Assembly (NCBI GenBank): GCA_021307315.1
Contig: JAJSPD010000035.1
Coordinates: 1-64,000 of the forward strand
Length of the DNA stretch: 64,000 nt
Origin: Bisporella sp. PMI_857
Taxonomy: Eukaryota; Ascomycota; Leotiomycetes; Helotiales; Helotiaceae
Direction: 5' to 3'
Under the pieces are notes generated by a model. The model made no database searches, was not told the origin of the DNA, and worked only from the letters and a program-made list of their open reading frames with translations. A program made the translations under genes and the position numbers. Within the stretch, counting starts at the first letter, position 1; every line of letters starts with the position of its first letter. Positions 59,417 through 64,000 of the stretch are shown here, one piece after another.

Positions 59417-61917
59417 ACCCTGCATACATGAACGTGCCTATCGCGCCAGTGACAAAGAAAGCCGCCTTCCGCGGCCACAGACGCTGAACTGACGCTGACG
59501 GTGGCTTACCTTTCCCTACCTGCACGTTTTCCTCCCTCCTTAACTTAATTGATAGAGTCCAGGAAGCGTTTGGAGGGAGCTGGTTGGATGAGATATACGT
59601 AAGGATAGCATTCATAGGGACGGGCCGCGGCCTTGTCATCTTCTGCTGCAGATGGGCTTATTGCAGTGCTTTTATGTGAATGGTGAGACGTAGTGAAAGT
59701 GGTTGCAGAGGATATTACGGCTAGGGACGTCTGCTTGGTGGGAAATTGGCCCATTCTGAAGCAGGATATCGTGGTTGGTTGGATGCGAGAAAATGATTTG
59801 TGATGCAGAGCATGAAGAATCGACGAATTGGGAATTTGGGAAAGAGGGGGATTGCTTCTGTAAGAATTGCTATTGAGGCTATATTGTAGTTTATGAGCAG
59901 GTGCTATCATTGGCCGGTTTTCTTTTTATTTCTTACTTTTTTGTTTGTGTTCGGTATGATATGGCATGATGTTTTATGTCCGTGCATGGAACAAGCAGCG
60001 CCTTTTCCATGCTTTGGTGAACTATGTGTAGAATTTCATGATGTATTTCAAATAACGTGTACACCATTCAGACTTGCAAGTCCTTGCTACATTCTCCAGC
60101 TCAAGCTGTCAGTGTACAAATTCGATAGTAACATATGCTGCTAAACTCTACTCTTGTAATCTCGTAGACACGCTATGCGCCAAATGCAACAGATACTCTC
60201 GAGGCATTCTCCGTGGTTGATTTCAAAGCAAATCGATAAGATCATGCACCGCAATCCTTTTCCCTTCTTCTAACTGCGAAAAGCAAAAGTGTAAAAAGGC
60301 AAAGCCTCCCTAGCTAGAACTAACTCGGCTCCTCGCTTCTGCGCCCTCCTCAACTCGCTTCACACCTACACCATGCGCCATGCACCTCGTGCATCAGCCA
60401 TCTCTTTCCCTTCCACAAAAGCAGCAACCTCTTCCTTCCCGCGAACTCAACGCTCGGCTTTCCCAGGCCAGGCTTGACACGCGAGGCAAAAGAAGCTAAA
60501 GAGTTCGCCTCGCAGAGCTAGTCGATCACGTGTTCACCGAGAAGGAGAAGGGCGAAGAAAGGGGAGCCGAGAGATACGCAAGGGAGCTTATATTTTGTGT
60601 AACCCACGAGCAGTACCAGGTATATCTGAACATGTGGGGTTCCAGGTGGTTGGCAGCGCACTCGGGGGTTTTTTTTTTTGGGGGGGGGGGAGTCTGGGGT
60701 ATTCCAACGGGTTTTGGTCAGAAGAAGGGAGCGGCGGCCGAGGTATGTCCGCAAATAGGCCCGTATGGTCATACGTTGTGCGACTTACTGGGCAGTGTGT
60801 TGTGTTTTCTCCTCGCAAAACGTAGATCTTTTTTTTTTGATAGGAATTTGTGTGTGCCTAGGTCTGGAGAAAGGAGATATGCGGGGTAAGCAACCCAGAG
60901 GTAGAGACAGAACGGCTAAAGTCCCATGTGGACAGTAGGCTCGGGTCGGGTCGTGCAGTGGATTACGATCGTCAACAACATGTCAGTGGCCGTCGGTGAG
61001 GAGCGGTGCTGGGTAGCTAGTTCCGGTGAGATGGGAACTGACTGGTCATGTTGCGGCTCTGGCGGTTAGCCGTATGAATCTGCGAATAGCGACATGCTGA
61101 CGTGCTGACGGATGCTGACAGGAATTGAAACTTGTGCTGAGAATCAATGCTGATGATACCACTTACGGTATCTCCTGTCGCGTTGGTCGTAAATTCATGC
61201 CGGTAGTTGCCCAGTCTTCTATAAAAAGCAAGACGTCATGCCGATTTTTATGTGGGATGCCTTGTAGAAAGGCATAAGCTTGGAGGCGAATCTGCAACGG
61301 TATGCTGTCAACCACGCATCTGTTGCAGATATATGCAACCCAGCCTCGTAACGCAAACGCAGATGTAAGCATTACATAAGACGGGTAGATAAGCGTCTAG
61401 GTGTGTTTAGAAACGAAGCTGTGATGGCGTGACAGCAAATGTTTGCAGGTTCATGGAATATCCGAGAATCTCAAGGACTTTGTCACATAACATCTCGTAA
61501 TTCCGGATAAGGAAACATCTATACAAGTTTGCTCTAACCTATCAGTCATGATAACTGATAGTCATGAAACTACCAATTTTAACTTACCTCAACAGTTGAT
61601 GTTCCGAGCCCAAACATCTGTACATCCAGCACCTATGCCTGCTTTTCAGATGCCGCAACCACCTTTGCATCCGTCCTTACAACATTATGGCCAGCTCCAT
61701 CTCTTCACTTGATATTCTTCTTCCACCCAATAGCACCCAACTACCTCCTAACTGATTCCGCCTCAATTACCGTATCCTCTTCCGCCACGATTACCAAAAT
61801 TTTATGATCGCTATCCACCAGCTTTCTATACGGCTCATGCTGATCATAAACGCCTCCATACCTGAATAAGCTCACCAGACTCGCGCTGCGACCAGGGTGG
61901 TTATCCCTCTCCCATCT

Positions 61918-62402
61918 CTAGACCAGCTTGCAATCTACTTCTCTGTTCTTCAGACGGTCTTTCCACCCTTCTTTCAAGGAGGCATCGCACTCAATAAACC
62001 GCATGATCATGCGGTATCCAAGCCATTCCAGGTCCCACCAAATCAGCAGCATGGCTAGTTGAAGATACCGCGGAAGCTGAACCCGCAGAAATAACAGAGC
62101 GTCTCCGGCTTCTAGGACGGCTCTCGCACTCTGGCTCACAGCAGAGAATTTAGCATGATTCAATAGGAAATTGAGGCGTACATGGCGGTGGGGCCTCCGC
62201 CATGTATCAAAAGCATTTTTCTTGCATCCGGAGAAGTGTTAGTACTGAAGTCGTAATAATGTATCACCCCCCAGGATGACTGCACATCTTGCCCTAGTAG
62301 AAGAATCCAAGCGAACTCTTCCTCAAATGCCTTTGCTGATCGCGGTGGGATGTAGGAGAACCCATTGATAATAAAACGGTGAGGCAATGAAAGCGTCGCC
62401 AT
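61918..62402 (-). CDS. Possible small two-exon gene, unrecognised
   Basis: Two open segments can be joined by a 47-nt intron with a GTACGC donor and a TGAG acceptor: exons 62402-62182 and 62134-61918, total 438 nt, 145 aa. The product would start MATLSLPHRF and have a hydrophobic stretch (LQLAMLLIWWDLEWLGY) in its second half. The acceptor is weak and the frames could instead be separate chance frames or a frameshifted relic. I do not recognise any family. Confidence 0.35.
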
Positions 62403-62779
62403 CTTTAATTAATTTTAATTTTGGCAGTTATAATGCTCAAAAGTATAAATGCAAGCTTCAAAATAAATCATCCAGCTGGTTCTTGGGTATAACTAGTCCT
62501 AACAGACAGATAGGCTTGATTTGTCATCCTCTCTCTCGACCGACCCACCCCAAGACGAAATGTGGATATAATCAGACGATAAGAAAGGTAAGAGGAATGT
62601 AGAGGCAATCCAAATTTTTGTGATGTACTATATCGCACATCTCTTCTGATATTTCTTCTGGTGCACTCGCTCGAAAACATCACATTCATAGGGACGAGGA
62701 TCATGCTTCCGAAGTGAAAAATTGGTATATGATATTAATAAGTATTGATATTAATGAGTATTGATAAAAGGCTGAGACA
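62403..62779. other. Intergenic region, no gene seen
   Basis: AT-rich DNA between the PI-PLC-like stop codon and the start of the possible small gene downstream. No coding sequence seen. Confidence 0.45.
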
Positions 62780-63778
62780 TTATAGATGATTAAGATTACG
62801 CTCTGCCTGGAACACATCGCCTGAGAGAAAATAAGTGTCTGACCCGCAATGTAAGGAATGGGCAACAAACCAATGTTGAAATTGTCGACGAGAACCACAT
62901 TAGGAGATCGTCCGCCCCACTGCGACACACACCAATCTGACTGCTCGCCTATAGAGTCTTCTCCGGTAGCTGCGTTCGTTTTGGGGGTGTTGAGCACGTC
63001 TGGGATGAGAACATCCGGGAACACTTCTATATCCTTGAAATGGTTGACTACTAATATTAGATCTGCTCATCTTGGCCGTGCTCTGGTAACATACCTAACA
63101 TCATCAAACCATTGCCATTAGATCCGGGAGGCCGGTCCAAATTGCAGTTCTCGAATTCGACCACGTTGAAAGCCGTCTCAAAGAAGTAGCTGAACTCATC
63201 GAGTATATATGGTGCTTTATTCGAGTCCGCGAGGTAATCTGCAAAACTTAGCCTTCATCTTCGTTGCAAAATAGAACGTTTGCTTTACCAAGAAACACTA
63301 CTAATCGCTTCTTATCATCAATGAGCTTTTGCAAAGTTGGCCACTCATTAATGGCAAGCTTCTTTGGTGGCGTGTAGGCATAGTTATTCAACCCGGTGTT
63401 CTCAAAAACACCCTTGAACATGTTGACATCGACTCGATCTCCGTTTGTGAGAAGGACCGTGATAACTTGACCGGCATTATTGTCCATCCACGTCTTAATG
63501 GTTCCTAGATAATCGCTCAATTTTCCAGCTTCCTCCAAGTCGCATGATGTGTGGCACATATACAACTCTCCATTCTTGACGTGGGTTTGCCCTTGTAGAA
63601 ATCGGATCCCTGCGTTAAGTTGGCCGTTTACACTGACTTGCTGATTGTGAGTAGGCAAGACTCCCACAAACGGCGACCCATGGGTTCCTATCTGCGCAAC
63701 ACTTGAGTACGCTCGAGAGCAAAGAGCAGCATTGCCGTTGCAAGCAACTGGTGCTGGTGTTGAGCCACCAGATCCCAT
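62780..63778 (-). CDS. PI-PLC X-domain-like phosphodiesterase
   Basis: TIM-barrel phosphodiesterase of the phosphatidylinositol-specific phospholipase C-like group, common in fungi; the true substrate is unknown. Exons: 63778-63289, 63238-63095, 63050-62871 and 62820-62780, giving 284 aa; all phases fit and the end reads NIGDVFQAERNLNHL. The two catalytic histidines of the fold are visible: His33 in QIGTHGSPFVG and His76 in YMCHTSC. The late SPNVVLVDNF strand is also family-typical. Related fungal proteins are usually secreted, with conserved Cys as here (C13, C20), yet the only in-frame ATG gives no signal peptide. A TATAAA-like sequence about 145 bp upstream suggests the start is correct, but an unseen upstream exon remains possible. 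Confidence 0.85.
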
Positions 63779-64000
63779 GTTTTTGGGTAGAAAATAGAGG
63801 TTAATCACAGAATGACAATACGATACATTCCACAGGTCAAAACCCTTGAATTCTGACAGTCACCGAACACAAGTAGAAACTCAAAAGAAACCTTCGAAAC
63901 TACAGAAGCAGAATGATCTACCTTTATAAATCGTTTCCTTATGCTACACCTGTGCCAATCATTCAGAGAAGGTCGAACCCTGTCCAGCTTGGAGCTTCCC
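63779..64000. promoter_or_regulatory. Putative promoter of the PI-PLC-like gene
   Basis: On the minus strand a TTTATAAA sequence lies at about 63923-63930, some 145 bp before the ATG, in a position suited to a TATA box. There is no in-frame upstream ATG between it and the start. The assignment is from sequence alone. Confidence 0.35.

Larger units (their letters stand above)
57423..61917. other. Long intergenic region of 4.5 kb with simple repeats
   Basis: No coding frame with a recognisable domain. It contains the GA/GT microsatellite and 18-bp minisatellite listed separately, A- or T-rich homopolymers near 58950-59090 and 59310-59335, a CATA tetranucleotide repeat near 59383-59410, and a T/G homopolymer junction near 60667-60690. 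These low-complexity features are typical of non-coding fungal DNA. Confidence 0.55.

Noticed and set aside
1..64000. CRISPR arrays, bacterial operons, rRNA and tRNA genes
   Set aside because: None seen. The intron-rich genes show nuclear fungal DNA, and I found no convincing tRNA B-box with a matching cloverleaf, although I could not run a covariance search.

Overview
The window is nuclear DNA of a filamentous ascomycete (Pezizomycotina). Its genes are split by short introns of about 45-110 nt with GT-AG borders and CTAAC/CTGAC-type branch sites. The set includes a division-1 chitin synthase, an Opy2-type osmosensor anchor, a Ras2 GTPase with the fungal Ser/Pro-rich insertion, a Ste7-type MAPK kinase and a Mit1-type chromatin remodeller. 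Protein flavour suggests Leotiomycetes/Helotiales (Botrytis/Sclerotinia relatives), but that placement is inference. No prokaryotic operons, CRISPR arrays, rRNA or convincing tRNA genes were seen.

Layout. 0.3-4.7 kb: SPT6 (minus). 4.96-5.39 kb: a 429-bp AT-rich element with long terminal inverted repeats and TA ends, placed between SPT6 and the divergent STE7-type MEK (6.2-7.9 kb, plus). 8.7-9.8 kb: HAD-family phosphatase (minus). 12.1-13.0 kb: HAPSTR1/C16orf72-like protein (minus). 14.0-17.6 kb: ISWI-type ATPase (plus). 19.3-20.5 kb: CCCH zinc-finger protein (minus). 20.5-24.3 kb: gene-poor. 24.3-26.3 kb: decayed ferric reductase. 26.6-32.9 kb: Mit1/CHD3-like remodeller (minus). 33.8-35.7 kb: mitochondrial SpoU-type rRNA methyltransferase (plus). 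36.8-39.0 kb: acyl-CoA synthetase ending in a peroxisomal signal (plus). 41.5-42.8 kb: serine/threonine dehydratase with an apparent frameshift (minus). 43.0-44.4 kb: ILV5 (minus). 45.2-46.0 kb: UBC12 (minus). 46.8-49.7 kb: chitin synthase (minus). 53.0-54.3 kb: OPY2-like (plus). 56.7-57.4 kb: RAS2 (plus). 57.4-61.9 kb: long intergenic DNA with simple repeats. 61.9-62.4 kb: possible small gene. 62.8-63.8 kb: PI-PLC-like phosphodiesterase (minus).

Functional themes. Three genes act on chromatin and transcription (SPT6, ISWI ATPase, Mit1-like). Three act in Ras/MAPK signalling (Ste7-type MEK, Opy2-like anchor, Ras2). Two are mitochondrial (ILV5, rRNA methyltransferase). The exon structures given were derived by hand: each was checked for intron borders, reading phase and a total coding length divisible by three, except where I say otherwise. 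I found no clearly new system. The most unusual items are the TA-flanked inverted-repeat element, a 15-nt microexon and an unresolved C-terminal frame change in the Mit1-like gene, a frameshift in the PLP-binding motif of the dehydratase, a GC-AG intron in ILV5, and the decaying ferric reductase.
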